Positions 1 through 8,567 of a stretch of 64,000 bases of DNA are shown here, piece by piece (position 1 is the first letter of the stretch; each line of letters starts with the position of its first letter). Origin of the DNA: Glycomyces harbinensis. GTDB lineage: Bacteria; Actinomycetota; Actinomycetes; Mycobacteriales; Micromonosporaceae. The position numbers were made by a program, and so were the translations under genes. The notes under the pieces were generated by a model that was not told the DNA's origin, did no database searches, and saw nothing but the letters and a program-made list of their open reading frames with translations. The DNA is taken from positions 401,079 through 465,078 of the forward strand of contig NZ_FNAD01000003.1 in assembly GCF_900101745.1 (NCBI RefSeq). The letters run 5' to 3'.

Positions 1-170
1 AGGTGGTGACTCGCGCTGCCCTTGCTGATCTCCAGGTCGGCGGCGAGACGGCTCAGCGTCGCGGGCTCCTTCCCGAGGGCGAAGAGCATCCGGTGGCGCA
101 CCGGATGCCCCAGCGCGCGGTACTGCCGCGTCGTGGCGATCGTCATCGATTCGGGGTCGGCGGCTGTCAT
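1..170 (-). CDS. ArsR-type winged helix regulator, N-terminal part (cut by window edge)
   Basis: The reverse strand from an ATG at 170 reads an N-terminal segment typical of ArsR-like regulators: a short leader, then RALGHPVRHRMLFAL, the usual helix before the DNA-binding domain, and LSRLAADLEISKGSASHHL, the recognition helix-turn-helix. Only about 56 residues are present, so any ligand or metal site lies outside the window. It is divergent from the S41 peptidase gene, 77 bases away. A 16-base inverted repeat lies 10 bases in front of its start, and the reverse-strand -10 candidate TATTCT sits inside that repeat, which suggests autorepression. There is no clear ribosome site, so the message may be nearly leaderless. 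The family call is firm; the signal sensed is unknown. Confidence 0.8.
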   Translation of the reverse strand, partial: MTAADPESMTIATTRQYRALGHPVRHRMLFALGKEPATLSRLAADLEISKGSASHH

Positions 171-179
171 GAATCAAGT

Positions 180-195
180 GTCCAGAATACTGGAC
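180..195. promoter_or_regulatory. Operator-like inverted repeat between ArsR-type and peptidase genes
   Basis: GTCCAG (180-185) and CTGGAC (190-195) form a perfect 6-base inverted repeat around AATA. It overlaps a reverse-strand TATTCT -10 box (184-189) and ends just before the forward -35 box. Binding by the adjacent ArsR-type regulator is an inference. Confidence 0.55.
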
Positions 196-198
196 GCT

Positions 199-227
199 TT
201 GTCAAATCGGTGGTTCACTACTAGGGA
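199..227 (+). promoter_or_regulatory. Candidate promoter of the S41 peptidase gene
   Basis: TTGTCA (199-204) is followed after 17 bases by TAGGGA (222-227). The ribosome site AGGAGG (238-243) and ATG (248) follow at sensible distances. Confidence 0.45.
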
Positions 228-247
228 CCCGCCCTCAGGAGGACTCC

Positions 248-1216
248 ATGCCGCCATCCGCCGCCACCGTCGTTCCGGACGTCGTCCGGCTGCTCCGCGA
301 GCACTACGTGTTCCCCGACGTCGCCGACGAACTCGGGAAGACCCTCACCGCGCACGCGGCCGACGGCCGCTACACCGACGCCGACCAGGCCCGCCTCGCC
401 GAGCTCGTCACCGCCGACCTGCAATCGGTCAACGGCGACCTCCACCTGCGGCTCAAGCACAGCGCGGCCGAGTTGAGCGACACCCACGACGACGAGGCGA
501 CCCAGCTGCGGCAGATGGCCGAGTGGAGCGACCTGACCTGCGGCGGCGTCGCGCACGCGCAGCGCCTGCCCGGCAACGTCGGACTGCTGAAGATCGCGCC
601 GCTGCTGTTCCCGCCCGCCGTCGCAGGGGAGAAGGTCACCGCCGCGATGAACCTCCTCGCCGCCACCGACGCGCTGATCCTCGACCTGCGCGAATGCCTC
701 GGCGGCGACCCGAACACGGTCGCCCTCGCCTACAGTTACCTCACCGACTTCGAGCCCGTGCAGCTCTCGGGCATGGCGAAGCGCGATCCCGCGGACTTCG
801 AGCAGCTGTGGACCTTCCACGTCCCCGGCGCCAAGTTCGGCGGCGCGAAACCCGTCTGGGTCCTCATCAGCGCCACGACCTTCTCCGGCGGCGAGGCGCT
901 GAGCTTCGACCTCCAAGAGCGCGGCCGGGCCGTGGTGATCGGCGAGCGGACCAGGGGCGGCGCGCATCCGCGCCAGGGCTTCCGCGTGGACACCCACCTG
1001 GAGGTCACCATCCCGACGGCCCGCTCGGTCAGCCCGATCTCCGGCGGCAACTGGGAAGGCGTCGGCGTCACCCCGGACGTGCCGACCACTGCGGACGACG
1101 CCCTGCCCGAGGCCCACCGCCGCGCCCTCGAAGCGGTCCTGGCGCTCGGCGCGGAGGGCTTGCGCGCACCGGTCGCCGACGAAGCGGCCCAAGCACTTCG
1201 CGCCCTTGCCGAGTGA
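248..1216 (+). CDS. S41 family peptidase (IRBP/tricorn-like)
   Basis: This 322-residue protein matches the S41 serine peptidase family in its interphotoreceptor-retinoid-binding-protein-like branch. The N-terminal third is the helical cap (VVRLLREHYVFPD) and the rest is the catalytic core. The segment ATTFSGGEALSFDLQERGRA carries the nucleophile serine in the T-x-S-G-G-E context of the family, followed by the conserved GERTRGGAHP strand-turn and the GVGVTPDV loop near the C-terminus. No signal peptide or PDZ domain is visible, so it is probably cytosolic. AGGAGG lies 5 bases before the ATG, which fixes the start. The divergent ArsR-type gene and the shared palindrome suggest transcriptional control by that regulator. 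The substrate is unknown. Confidence 0.88.
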   Translation: MPPSAATVVPDVVRLLREHYVFPDVADELGKTLTAHAADGRYTDADQARLAELVTADLQSVNGDLHLRLKHSAAELSDTHDDEATQLRQMAEWSDLTCGGVAHAQRLPGNVGLLKIAPLLFPPAVAGEKVTAAMNLLAATDALILDLRECLGGDPNTVALAYSYLTDFEPVQLSGMAKRDPADFEQLWTFHVPGAKFGGAKPVWVLISATTFSGGEALSFDLQERGRAVVIGERTRGGAHPRQGFRVDTHLEVTIPTARSVSPISGGNWEGVGVTPDVPTTADDALPEAHRRALEAVLALGAEGLRAPVADEAAQALRALAE

Positions 1217-1226
1217 CGCGAGGGCT

Positions 1227-2102
1227 TCAGCGGCCGGCGAGGAGCCGATCGATCGTGGCCCTGCCGCCGGCCGTCCAGGTGGGCTTGCCTCCGGTCTGGC
1301 CCAGTTCCCCGGCGCGGCCGACCTGCATGAGGCCGAAGGCCCGCATGAGCGCCCAGCCGCGCGCACGGCGCACCGTCGCCGCGTCGGCCAGCGGATGGGC
1401 GTCGAGGAACGCCGCGATCGCGTTCTCGGGCAGCAGCATCCAGGCCGCGCAGAGGTCGGCGGCCGGGTCCGCGGCGCACATGTCGCCGAAGTCGATGACG
1501 CCGGCGAGCGTCCCTCCGGCGGTGAGCACGTTGGCCGGGTGGAGGTCGGCGTGGATCCAGACCGGCGGCCGGTGCCACGGCTCGGCGGCGACCGCGTCGT
1601 CCCAGATCGCCTGCAGCGCAGGGATCTGCTCGGCGGAGAGGAACCCGCCGGAGTGAAGGTCCATATCGGGGTGCTGATGGATCGGCATGCTGCGGTGCGG
1701 ATTGCGCGGGGCGTCCGCGGGCGCCTCCCGGTGGAGCGCGGTGAGGAACGCCGCGAGGGCCGCCGCCGATCGCGGGCCGTCCTCGACCGGGGCCGAATCG
1801 GCCGGACTGCCCGGGACCCAGGAGGTCACCAGCCACGGCTTGGGGAACGCCCCGGTGGGCTCGCCGAGGCGGACCGGGGCGGGCACGGGGAGCGGCAGCC
1901 GCGGGGCCAGCACCGGGAGCCAGCGGTGCTCCTGTTCCAGCAGAAGGGGAGCGCGCGGGGTCATAGGGAAGCGGACGGCGAGTTCGTCGCCCAGGCGCCA
2001 CATCTGGTTGTCCCAGCCGCCCTGGAAGCGCTCGAGCGGCAGGTCGGCCAGGTGGGGGAGCTGCTCCTTGAGGAGCGTGCGGATCATCGCCTCGTCGATC
2101 AT
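1227..2102 (-). CDS. Aminoglycoside phosphotransferase (APH) family protein
   Basis: A 291-residue APH-fold phosphotransferase. The N-terminal lobe has the FQGGWDNQMWRLGDELAVRFP pattern, whose arginine replaces the usual ATP-binding lysine, as in many family members. The catalytic loop is IHADLHPANVL and the metal-binding motif is VIDFGDM. I start at the ATG at 2102 (MIDEAMIRTLLKEQ) because homologues begin at this helix; the frame stays open upstream to 2195 but that stretch is low-complexity and weakly supported. Family members inactivate aminoglycosides or macrolides or phosphorylate small metabolites; nothing here decides which. It ends 10 bases from the convergent peptidase gene and has no operon partner. 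Confidence 0.87.
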   Translation of the reverse strand: MIDEAMIRTLLKEQLPHLADLPLERFQGGWDNQMWRLGDELAVRFPMTPRAPLLLEQEHRWLPVLAPRLPLPVPAPVRLGEPTGAFPKPWLVTSWVPGSPADSAPVEDGPRSAAALAAFLTALHREAPADAPRNPHRSMPIHQHPDMDLHSGGFLSAEQIPALQAIWDDAVAAEPWHRPPVWIHADLHPANVLTAGGTLAGVIDFGDMCAADPAADLCAAWMLLPENAIAAFLDAHPLADAATVRRARGWALMRAFGLMQVGRAGELGQTGGKPTWTAGGRATIDRLLAGR

Positions 2103-2468
2103 CGGGTCGCTCAAGCGGGCGCCTCTCTGTTCGCGGATCGCGTCCCAAGGTAGCAATCCGCGATCCGGCGGCGGTGCGCCCGCGTCCGTTCGCATACGCG
2201 TGTATCGGCTCCCGAGCGCGCGAATGGACGCGATAGGTCCCGTGACAGGACAATGGAATTGTGATGGCTTTCATATCTCTTGGACATCGATGGCGGTGCC
2301 GGAATTCGCATCGGAATACCACTGGAGAACCATGCACATCGCTGAGGAACCGGCCCGCTGAGGGGGTGGTCGAAGCGCGGTTTTCGGAACCACATTGATC
2401 ACTGGTTTCGTCTAGAATTCGAGTCCAGAGTCAGAAGAGATCCAATCTGAACAACGCTGGGAGCATAG
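2103..2468. other. Intergenic region between APH and SARP genes
   Basis: A 366-base divergent gap without a convincing gene. TAGAAT at 2413-2418 is a possible -10 box for the SARP gene, about 50 bases before its GTG, but no good -35 is seen. The A/T content is somewhat higher than in the flanking genes. No repeat or RNA gene is recognised. Confidence 0.4.
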
Positions 2469-3236
2469 GTGGAGTTTAGGTTGCTAGGCCCGTTCGAGAC
2501 ACGCCATCAGGGAAAACTCATCGAACTCCGCGGTGGGACCTATCCGAAGATACTGGTGTTGCTGCTGCTCGGCGACGGGTCGGCGGTCTCCATCGTCCGC
2601 ATCGTCGATGCGCTGTGGGACGACGCCCCTCCGTCGACCGCGTGGCGGCAGGTCCGCAACCGCGTGGCCTCGCTCCGCAGGGTGCTGAGGGCCCACGGCC
2701 ATGATCCCGTTCAGACGGTGCCACAGGGCTATCGGATTCACACGGGCGAGGTCGACTGCGACAGCTCCCATTTCGCCGCGTTCACGGACCGGGCGAGGGC
2801 GATCGCGCAGGACGGCCGGCTCCGGGAGGCCGTGCAGATCATGGACGACGCCCTCGCGCTGTGGACCGGACCGGCATTGATGGGCCTGTCGGGAAAGGTC
2901 TTCGAGGCCTCTTCGCTGCGGCTCGAGGAATCGCGGCTGAGCGCGATCGAATCGCGCGCGTCATGGCAGCTGCGACTCGGACTCTCCGCCCGGGTGATCG
3001 GCGAGTTGTCGGAACTCATCGTCGCCAAACCGTACCGGCAGCAATTGGTGTACCTGTACATGTGCGCATTGCAGCACGACGGGAGGGCCGCCGACGCATT
3101 GAAGGCGTACGAGATGTACCGCTCGCGGTTGAACGACGAGCTCGGCATCAATCCGGGCCAGCAGTTGCAGCAGTTGTACGTCTCCATATTGCGCGATGAA
3201 ATGCCTTATATGGACAATCGGTCGCTGCAGTTCTGA
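2469..3236 (+). CDS. SARP family transcriptional regulator (AfsR/SARP)
   Basis: A 255-residue Streptomyces antibiotic regulatory protein. Residues 1-95 form the OmpR-like winged helix (MEFRLLGPFE at the start, then VDALWDDAPPSTAWRQVRNRVASLRRVL) and residues 100-250 the bacterial transcriptional activation domain, a TPR-like helical repeat with LALWTGPAL and KAYEMYRSRLNDELGINPG. It lacks the NB-ARC and TPR extensions of AfsR, so it is the short class that activates secondary-metabolite clusters. The GTG start has a GGGAG ribosome site 6 bases upstream. No biosynthetic cluster lies beside it, so the target is probably elsewhere or beyond the window. A strong hairpin follows the stop. Confidence 0.93.
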   Translation: MEFRLLGPFETRHQGKLIELRGGTYPKILVLLLLGDGSAVSIVRIVDALWDDAPPSTAWRQVRNRVASLRRVLRAHGHDPVQTVPQGYRIHTGEVDCDSSHFAAFTDRARAIAQDGRLREAVQIMDDALALWTGPALMGLSGKVFEASSLRLEESRLSAIESRASWQLRLGLSARVIGELSELIVAKPYRQQLVYLYMCALQHDGRAADALKAYEMYRSRLNDELGINPGQQLQQLYVSILRDEMPYMDNRSLQF

Positions 3237-3249
3237 CGCCCCGGAACGA

Positions 3250-3281
3250 GAGCGCCCGGGCCCCTGAGGGTCCGGGCGCTC
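3250..3281. terminator. Bidirectional hairpin terminator
   Basis: Arms GAGCGCCCGGGCCC (3250-3263) and GGGTCCGGGCGCTC (3268-3281) pair around the CTGA loop, with one G-T pair. It lies between the convergent SARP and SH3-like genes. Confidence 0.8.
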
Positions 3282-3324
3282 GATGATGTCGGTTCGCCGG
3301 CAAGGCGTGCCGCCGGCGGACCCG

Positions 3325-3720
3325 CTAGCAGTGGACGCTCGCCCCGTTGCCGATCAGGAGGCTGTCCTTGATCCAGCCCTGCACGCCGGTGTTGACGTCG
3401 TAGATGTGCGACCACGTGCCGCCGGTGCCGGAGTCCCAGCAGTCGTACTGGAGCGTGTGCGAGGCCTGGGCCTGGCCCACGATCGTGCAGGCGGGGCTGG
3501 AGTTGTGGGGACCGGTGCGGATGTTCACGCCGTTGCCGGTGGTGCCGCCGTAGCTGCCGTCGTAGATGCCCCACGAGTGGTTGCAGTTGGACTGGACGCC
3601 GACGTCTCCGGCGGGCCGGACGGTCTCGGCGCCGGCCTGGGCGGCGGAGAAGCCGACGGTCGCGAGGACCAGCATGGTGCCGCCGGCGATGGCGGCGATC
3701 TTGCGGGCGAAGGGTTTCAC
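3325..3720 (-). CDS. Secreted SH3-domain-like protein
   Basis: A 131-residue exported protein. The start is the GTG at 3720, with AAGGAGGAGA 7 bases upstream; the longer open frame to 3873 has no such site. Residues 1-30 are a signal peptide (KPFARKIAAIAGG, hydrophobic LVLATVGF, then AAQAGAE as cleavage region). The mature part has NGVNIRTGPHNSSP and a closing GVQGWIKDSLL, the bacterial SH3 pattern of a Streptomyces-type family that carries several cysteines (NCNHSW, ACTIVG, YDCWD, and a terminal Cys). A role in cell-wall binding or as a small secreted effector is plausible, but no enzymatic residues are visible. Confidence 0.85.
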   Translation of the reverse strand: MKPFARKIAAIAGGTMLVLATVGFSAAQAGAETVRPAGDVGVQSNCNHSWGIYDGSYGGTTGNGVNIRTGPHNSSPACTIVGQAQASHTLQYDCWDSGTGGTWSHIYDVNTGVQGWIKDSLLIGNGASVHC

Positions 3721-4012
3721 TTCTTGTCTCCTCCTTGATGTCGGACCGTTCGGCGGGAAGTAGAGGCTTCTCGTCGTCCGGCCCTGCCAAGTCGCTGAGC
3801 GACGCTCAATCGACATATGAATGGTCGCGTCGTCGCACACAGTCACGGCATCGATGGGGAACAACCCGTGCACATCCGCTGCACAATCCGTAGTGGAGCC
3901 GCGCGACTGAGGGCCTTTGCGTCACTCCTGCGCCGCCGGCAGGGATTCCGCGTCGGTGGTGGCGGCCGGTAATGCGGTTGCGCGTGCGGCGGCGGGCGGC
4001 TGTACTTCCCCC

Positions 4013-4945
4013 ATGGTCGACTTCCGGCAAGGGCACACCGCCGCCTGGGCCCAGTACTTCGCGCGCCGGGGATTCCCCGTCGCCGAACCGATCGCCGCCG
4101 GCGTCGAAGGCGCCGTGTACCGGCTCGAAGCCGGCACGGTCGCCAAGGTGTGGAGCGGACGGCCCCCGGCCGACTTCGCGCTCACGCGCGAGGTGTACGC
4201 GGACATCGCGCACCACCGCCCGCCCTTCGCCACGCCGGAGATCCTGAAGACCGAGGAGGTCGACGGGGTCCTCGTCAGCTATGAGCGCGAACTCCCGGGG
4301 ACGCCGCTCGCCCCCGACTCCGGGGTTCGGGACCCGGGCCGTGCGATACCGCCCGGACAGGCCGACGCCCTCCTCGCCGTCCTGCGCGGCCTGGCCGCCG
4401 TCCCCGGCACCGATGCCATGCGGCGCTTGACGGTCCAAGGCGACGACCGCCCGCTCTGGCAGGACCGCGCGCGCTTCCCGGACGCCCTCGCCGACCTCGT
4501 CGAACGCGCGGTCGGCCGCCACCGCGACCTGCTCGCCGCCCACGTCCCCGACCTCGCCGTCACCGTCGAGCGGACCGTGCGCGCGCTCAGGGCACTGCCC
4601 GATACTCCCGTCACCGTCGTCCACGGGGACCTGGTGCCGCCCAACGTGCACGTCGACGCCACCGGCCTCCCGGTCGCCGTCCTCGACTTCGGGTTCTTCA
4701 CCACCGCAGGCGATCCCGCGTTCGAGGCCGCCGTCACCGCCGCCGTCTGGGACATGTACGGGCCCTATGCCGAGGAGCACGTCGCGACCCTCACCGGCCG
4801 CTTCGCCGCCGAACTGCGCCACCCGCCGCAGACCCTCGCGCTCTACCAGACCGCCTACGCGCTGGCGACGTACGACCTGTTCTCCACCGACGGCACCGAC
4901 GGCCACTTCCGCTGGTGCGCCGCACTGGTCGACCGCTCGGCTTGA
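4013..4945 (+). CDS. Aminoglycoside phosphotransferase (APH) family protein
   Basis: A 310-residue APH/choline-kinase-fold protein. I chose ATG 4013 (MVDFRQGHTAAW); the frame is open 96 bases further up, but that part reads as low-complexity sequence. The N-lobe shows AGVEGAVYRLEAGTVAKVW, with the ATP-binding lysine in VAKVW. The catalytic loop is VVHGDLVPPNVHVD and the metal site is VLDFGFF. It is distinct from the APH gene at 1.2-2.1 kb. It stands alone, divergent from the secreted SH3 protein and convergent with the LysR gene. Substrate unknown; a resistance role is possible but not shown. Confidence 0.88.
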   Translation: MVDFRQGHTAAWAQYFARRGFPVAEPIAAGVEGAVYRLEAGTVAKVWSGRPPADFALTREVYADIAHHRPPFATPEILKTEEVDGVLVSYERELPGTPLAPDSGVRDPGRAIPPGQADALLAVLRGLAAVPGTDAMRRLTVQGDDRPLWQDRARFPDALADLVERAVGRHRDLLAAHVPDLAVTVERTVRALRALPDTPVTVVHGDLVPPNVHVDATGLPVAVLDFGFFTTAGDPAFEAAVTAAVWDMYGPYAEEHVATLTGRFAAELRHPPQTLALYQTAYALATYDLFSTDGTDGHFRWCAALVDRSA

Positions 4946-4955
4946 CGACCCGGCT

Positions 4956-5876
4956 TCAGACGGGCAGTCGCACCGGTTCGGCCGGGGACGGCGCGGCGTC
5001 GGCGCCGGGGAGCAGTTCGAGGAGATGCGCGGCGGGGGAGTCGGCCTGGTCCCAGGCGGTGGAGACGACCGACACCGTCCACTGAGGCGTGTCCTCTTCG
5101 GTCAACGGCAGGACGCGCAGCGCGGCCGCCTGCGGCTTCGCGGCGACGTGCCTGGGGACCACGGCGATCCCCAGGCCCCGGGCGACCAGGTCGAGCAGCG
5201 TGTGGACGTCGTTGACGGTGCAGCGCACGCGCCTGCGCAGGCCGCGCGCGGCGAACACCGACTCGTTCAGCGCCCGCACGCCCCAGGCCGCGCCGAAGTC
5301 CACGAAGTCCTGGCCGCCGAGGGCGTCCCACTGCACGGAGGAGCGCGCGGCGAGCGGATGGTCGGGCAGCGTCACGACCACCAGCGGCTCGCGGCCGATC
5401 TCGCGGTGCGGCAGGGTGCTCAGGCGCTTGTCGGTGGCGACGAACGCGACGTCGAGCTCGCCGGCGCGGACCATGCCGAGCAGGTCGTGCGAGCCGCACT
5501 GGGTGAACATCGTCTCGACCAGCGGGTGGCGGCGGTGGAAGCGGTCGAGCAGGGAGTTGACGTCGACCAGGCCGAGGCACTGCTCGGCCCCGATGCTGAG
5601 CGAACCGGAGACGGCGCGGCTCGCCTTGACCACGGCGTCGCGGGCGCCCGCGGCCTGCTCGAGCATCATCCGCGCGTACGGCAGCAGCGCGAACCCCGCC
5701 TCGGTGGGCTCGACCCGGCGCGTGGTCCGGGTGAACAGGGCGGTGCCCAGCTCGTCCTCGAGGCTGCGGATCGCCGCCGACAGGCCCGACTGGGAGATCC
5801 CGATCAGCTCCGCCGCACGTGTGAAGTGCCTCTCATCCGCGAGCGCGACCAGGTACTCCATCTGCCGCAGGTCCAT
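4956..5876 (-). CDS. LysR family transcriptional regulator
   Basis: A 306-residue LysR-type regulator. The N-terminal helix-turn-helix is MDLRQMEYLVALADERHFTR, continuing AAELIGISQSGLSAAIRSLE; residues 90-300 form the periplasmic-binding-protein-like effector domain. It is divergent from the first aldo/keto reductase with 139 bases between, and that gap contains a 19-base inverted repeat (5926-5944). By the usual LysR arrangement it probably controls the two reductase genes and itself. The effector is not predictable. Confidence 0.93.
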   Translation of the reverse strand: MDLRQMEYLVALADERHFTRAAELIGISQSGLSAAIRSLEDELGTALFTRTTRRVEPTEAGFALLPYARMMLEQAAGARDAVVKASRAVSGSLSIGAEQCLGLVDVNSLLDRFHRRHPLVETMFTQCGSHDLLGMVRAGELDVAFVATDKRLSTLPHREIGREPLVVVTLPDHPLAARSSVQWDALGGQDFVDFGAAWGVRALNESVFAARGLRRRVRCTVNDVHTLLDLVARGLGIAVVPRHVAAKPQAAALRVLPLTEEDTPQWTVSVVSTAWDQADSPAAHLLELLPGADAAPSPAEPVRLPV

Positions 5877-5925
5877 GAATCATTCCCTCGGATTCTCAAT
5901 TCCAGAAACACCAGTTGTTGGACTT

Positions 5926-5944
5926 CTAGATTAGCCGTATCTAG
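5926..5944. promoter_or_regulatory. LysR-type operator
   Basis: CTAGAT (5926-5931) and ATCTAG (5939-5944) form a perfect dyad with a 7-base spacer, matching the T-N11-A layout of LysR boxes. A second weaker dyad, AACA-N5-TGTT at 5907-5919, lies closer to the regulator gene. Confidence 0.6.
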
Positions 5945-6015
5945 CATCAACCTGGTAATCCGCCAGCCGACGGGAGCGCGGCAGCGCCTCCCGCCCAGCC
6001 GCAAGGAGTGCACCA

Positions 6016-6876
6016 ATGCAGCAGCGCACCATCGGGGACCGGCAGGTCTCGGCGATCGGACTCGGCGGGATGCCGATGTCGATCGAGGGCCGGCCCGGCG
6101 AAGAGCGGTCGATCGCGACCGTCCACGCCGCGCTGGACGCCGGCGTCACGCTCATCGACACCGCGGACGCCTATCACCGCGACGCGAACGAGGTCGGCCA
6201 CAACGAGTCCCTGATCGCCAAGGCGCTCAAGGAGTACGGCTCGGGCGCCGACGACGTCCTGGTCGCGACCAAGGGTGGCCACCTGCGCCCCGGGGACGGC
6301 AGCTGGACCAAGGACGGCCGCCCCGAGTACCTGAAGGAGGCCGCGAAGGCCTCCGCGCAGCGCCTCGGCGTCGAGGCGATCGGCCTCTACCAGTTCCACC
6401 GCCCCGACCCGCAGGTCCCGTACGCCGACTCGATCGGCGCGATCCGCGACCTGCTCGACGAGGGCGTCATCCGCCTGGCCGGCATCTCCAACGCGAGCGT
6501 CGCCCAGATCGACGAGGCCAACGAGATCCTGGGCGGCCGGCTCGCGTCGGTGCAGAACCAGTTCTCGCCGCGGTTCCGCTCCAGCGAAGGCGAACTCGAG
6601 CACTGCGCGAAGATCGGCGTCGCGTTCCTGCCCTGGAGCCCCTTGGGCGGCATCAAGAGCGCCCCCGAACTCGGCAGCCGTCACGAGGTCTTCAACGAGG
6701 TCGCGAACGAGCTCGGCGTCAGCGTCTACCAGGTCACCCTGGCGTGGCACCTCGCGCTCGCGCCCGTGGTCGTCCCGATTCCGGGCGCCTCGCGTCCCGA
6801 GAGCATCCGCGACTCGGCCGGCGCGGCCGAGCTGAAGCTCACCGGCGACCTGGTCGCCCGCCTGTCCGCAGCCTAG
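6016..6876 (+). CDS. Aldo/keto reductase
   Basis: A 286-residue NADPH-dependent aldo/keto reductase. The beta-barrel start is IGDRQVSAIGLGGMPMS, and the catalytic Asp and Tyr lie in LIDTADAYHRDANEVGHNES. The lysine is in VATKGGH and the histidine in GLYQFHRPDP. The C-terminal cofactor loop IPGASRPESIRDSAGA is present. An AAGGAG ribosome site precedes the ATG. It lies 17 bases before a second reductase, forming a two-gene unit facing the LysR regulator. Such enzymes reduce aldehydes, ketones or sugars; the physiological substrate is open. Confidence 0.92.
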   Translation: MQQRTIGDRQVSAIGLGGMPMSIEGRPGEERSIATVHAALDAGVTLIDTADAYHRDANEVGHNESLIAKALKEYGSGADDVLVATKGGHLRPGDGSWTKDGRPEYLKEAAKASAQRLGVEAIGLYQFHRPDPQVPYADSIGAIRDLLDEGVIRLAGISNASVAQIDEANEILGGRLASVQNQFSPRFRSSEGELEHCAKIGVAFLPWSPLGGIKSAPELGSRHEVFNEVANELGVSVYQVTLAWHLALAPVVVPIPGASRPESIRDSAGAAELKLTGDLVARLSAA

Positions 6877-6893
6877 AGAATGAGGATTCACCG

Positions 6894-7826
6894 ATGAAGA
6901 GGTTCAAGCTGCCCGGCACGGAGATCGAGGCGCCGAACGTGGTGCTCGGGCTCATGCGCATCCCCGACAAGACCGACGAGGAGGTGCGCACGCTCGTCAA
7001 GACCGCCACCGACGCGGGGATCGACTTCCTCGACCTCGCCGACGTCTACGGCCACGAGGTCCACGGCTGCGAGCGCCGCTTCGGGGAGGCCATGCGGCTC
7101 AGCGCGTCCGAGCGCGAGCGCCTGGTGATCCAGACCAAGGCCGGGATCGTGGGCCCGGGCCCGTACTTCGACTTCTCCTACGAGCACCTCATCGAGGCCG
7201 TGAACGGCTCGCTCGAAGCGCTGAACACCGACTACATCGACATCCTGCTGCTGCACCGGCCCGACGCGCTCGTCGAGCCCGAGGAGGTCGCCCGCGCGTT
7301 CGACGAGCTCGCCGCCGCCGGGAAGGTCCGCGCGTTCGGCGTCTCGAACCACACGCCGCGCCAGATCGACCTGCTGCGCAAGCACGTGACGCAGCCGCTG
7401 GTCGCGAACCAGGTCCAGCTCTCGATCACGCACTCGCCGCTCGTCGCGCAGGGCATCGCGGCGAACATGCAGGGCCTCGACCAGTCGATCAGCCGCGACG
7501 ACGGGCTGCTGGACTACTGCCGGCTCAACGACATCACGGTGCAGGCGTGGTCGCCGTTCCAGGCGGGCTTCTTCGACGGGCCGTTCCTGGACTCGCCGAA
7601 GTACCCCGAGCTGAACGCCTCGATCGACCGACTCGCCGCCAAGTACGGCGTCCCGCCGATCGCGATCGCGGTCGCCTGGATCACGCGCCACCCGGCGAAC
7701 ATGCAGGTCGTCATCGGCACCACCACGCCCGAGCGCGTGGCCGCCTCGGCACAGGGCTCGGAGGTCCCGCTGACGCGCGCCGAATGGTACGAACTGGTCC
7801 GCGGCGCCGGATACACCGTCCCTTAG
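6894..7826 (+). CDS. Aldo/keto reductase (YdhF-like)
   Basis: A 310-residue aldo/keto reductase of the YdhF-like subgroup. Key segments are LDLADVYGHEVHGCERRFGE (Asp/Tyr region), VIQTKAG (lysine), ILLLHRPDALVEPEEVARAF (histidine) and GVSNHTPRQID. It is co-oriented with the preceding reductase, starting 17 bases after its stop. The pair shares only the fold, so this is probably not a recent duplication. A 19-base-pair hairpin follows the stop. Likely under LysR control with the first reductase. Confidence 0.92.
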   Translation: MKRFKLPGTEIEAPNVVLGLMRIPDKTDEEVRTLVKTATDAGIDFLDLADVYGHEVHGCERRFGEAMRLSASERERLVIQTKAGIVGPGPYFDFSYEHLIEAVNGSLEALNTDYIDILLLHRPDALVEPEEVARAFDELAAAGKVRAFGVSNHTPRQIDLLRKHVTQPLVANQVQLSITHSPLVAQGIAANMQGLDQSISRDDGLLDYCRLNDITVQAWSPFQAGFFDGPFLDSPKYPELNASIDRLAAKYGVPPIAIAVAWITRHPANMQVVIGTTTPERVAASAQGSEVPLTRAEWYELVRGAGYTVP

Positions 7827-7854
7827 GGACACCGACTTCAATTCCACTGAGGGG

Positions 7855-7898
7855 GGCGGCGGCGTCCCGGGTCTGAGGGGACCCGGGACGCCGCCGCC
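7855..7898. terminator. Strong bidirectional hairpin terminator
   Basis: A perfect 19-base-pair stem (7855-7873 with 7880-7898; core GTCCCGGGTC/GACCCGGGAC) around a 6-base loop, between the convergent reductase and membrane-protein genes. Confidence 0.85.
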
Positions 7899-7901
7899 GT
7901 G

Positions 7902-8567
7902 CTACCTCCTGCCGCGGATGAGGAAGGCCCCGTAGAGGACCAGCCACGCCACCCAGATCAGCCAGCCCGTCAGGCCGAGGAGCCCCAGCGCGTTGCCGCC
8001 GTCCATCACCTGCGGGGTGAGGACCGCCGAAGCGAACTGGAGCGCGGCCGCGCCGAACCCCATGGCCGCCAACCAGGTCGGGATGACCCCGCCGCGCCGC
8101 CCCGCCGTCGACAGGCCGACCAGCGCGAGCGCCAGGAAGGTCCCGTTCAGGCCGAACAGGGCCTCGTGCAGCGCCCACAGCGCGGTCGCGCTCTCCTCGG
8201 CCTGCGTGTGCGCCAAGGCGAGCCGGACCGCGCTGACCGTCGTCATGTTCAGGTTCTGCAGCAGGATCCCGGCGAAGCCGACCAGCGCCCAGGCCTCGCC
8301 CCGCTCGCGCTCCCCGTCGCGGACGGCCGCGACCGCACCGGCCCCGAACACGGTCGCGACCACCCAGACGAAGGGCAGGAACACGGTCCCCAGGCGCATC
8401 GCGCCCGCCTCGGCGCCGAAGAACGCGACCGCGTCCTCGGGCTCCGAACCCGGGGTCGGGAGCCCGGCCGGGACCAGGACGAGGACGTTCAGCAATAGGA
8501 TCAGGGCCGCGAAGCCGATGCCCGCGATCCCGCCGATCCGGGCGAACGCATTGATTTTATGGTTCAT
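7902..8567 (-). CDS. Small multi-pass membrane protein (DUF4386-like)
   Basis: A 221-residue integral membrane protein with about six hydrophobic segments (for example AGIGFAALILLLNVLVLVP, LGTVFLPFVWVVATVFGAG and GWLIWVAWLVLYGAFLI). The layout is like DUF4386/DUF998 proteins, whose function is unknown; the assignment is by resemblance only. The start ATG at 8567 (MNHKINAFARIGG) forms one end of a 17-base palindrome whose other end is an ATG facing the opposite way. No ribosome site precedes it, so translation from a leaderless message is likely. The adjacent divergent TetR gene is the obvious candidate regulator. Confidence 0.8.
   Translation of the reverse strand: MNHKINAFARIGGIAGIGFAALILLLNVLVLVPAGLPTPGSEPEDAVAFFGAEAGAMRLGTVFLPFVWVVATVFGAGAVAAVRDGERERGEAWALVGFAGILLQNLNMTTVSAVRLALAHTQAEESATALWALHEALFGLNGTFLALALVGLSTAGRRGGVIPTWLAAMGFGAAALQFASAVLTPQVMDGGNALGLLGLTGWLIWVAWLVLYGAFLIRGRR

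Noticed and set aside
4767..7826. A 1019-codon forward frame joining three genes
   Set aside because: Only its last 310 codons are the second aldo/keto reductase. The earlier part is antisense to the LysR gene and out of frame with the first reductase.
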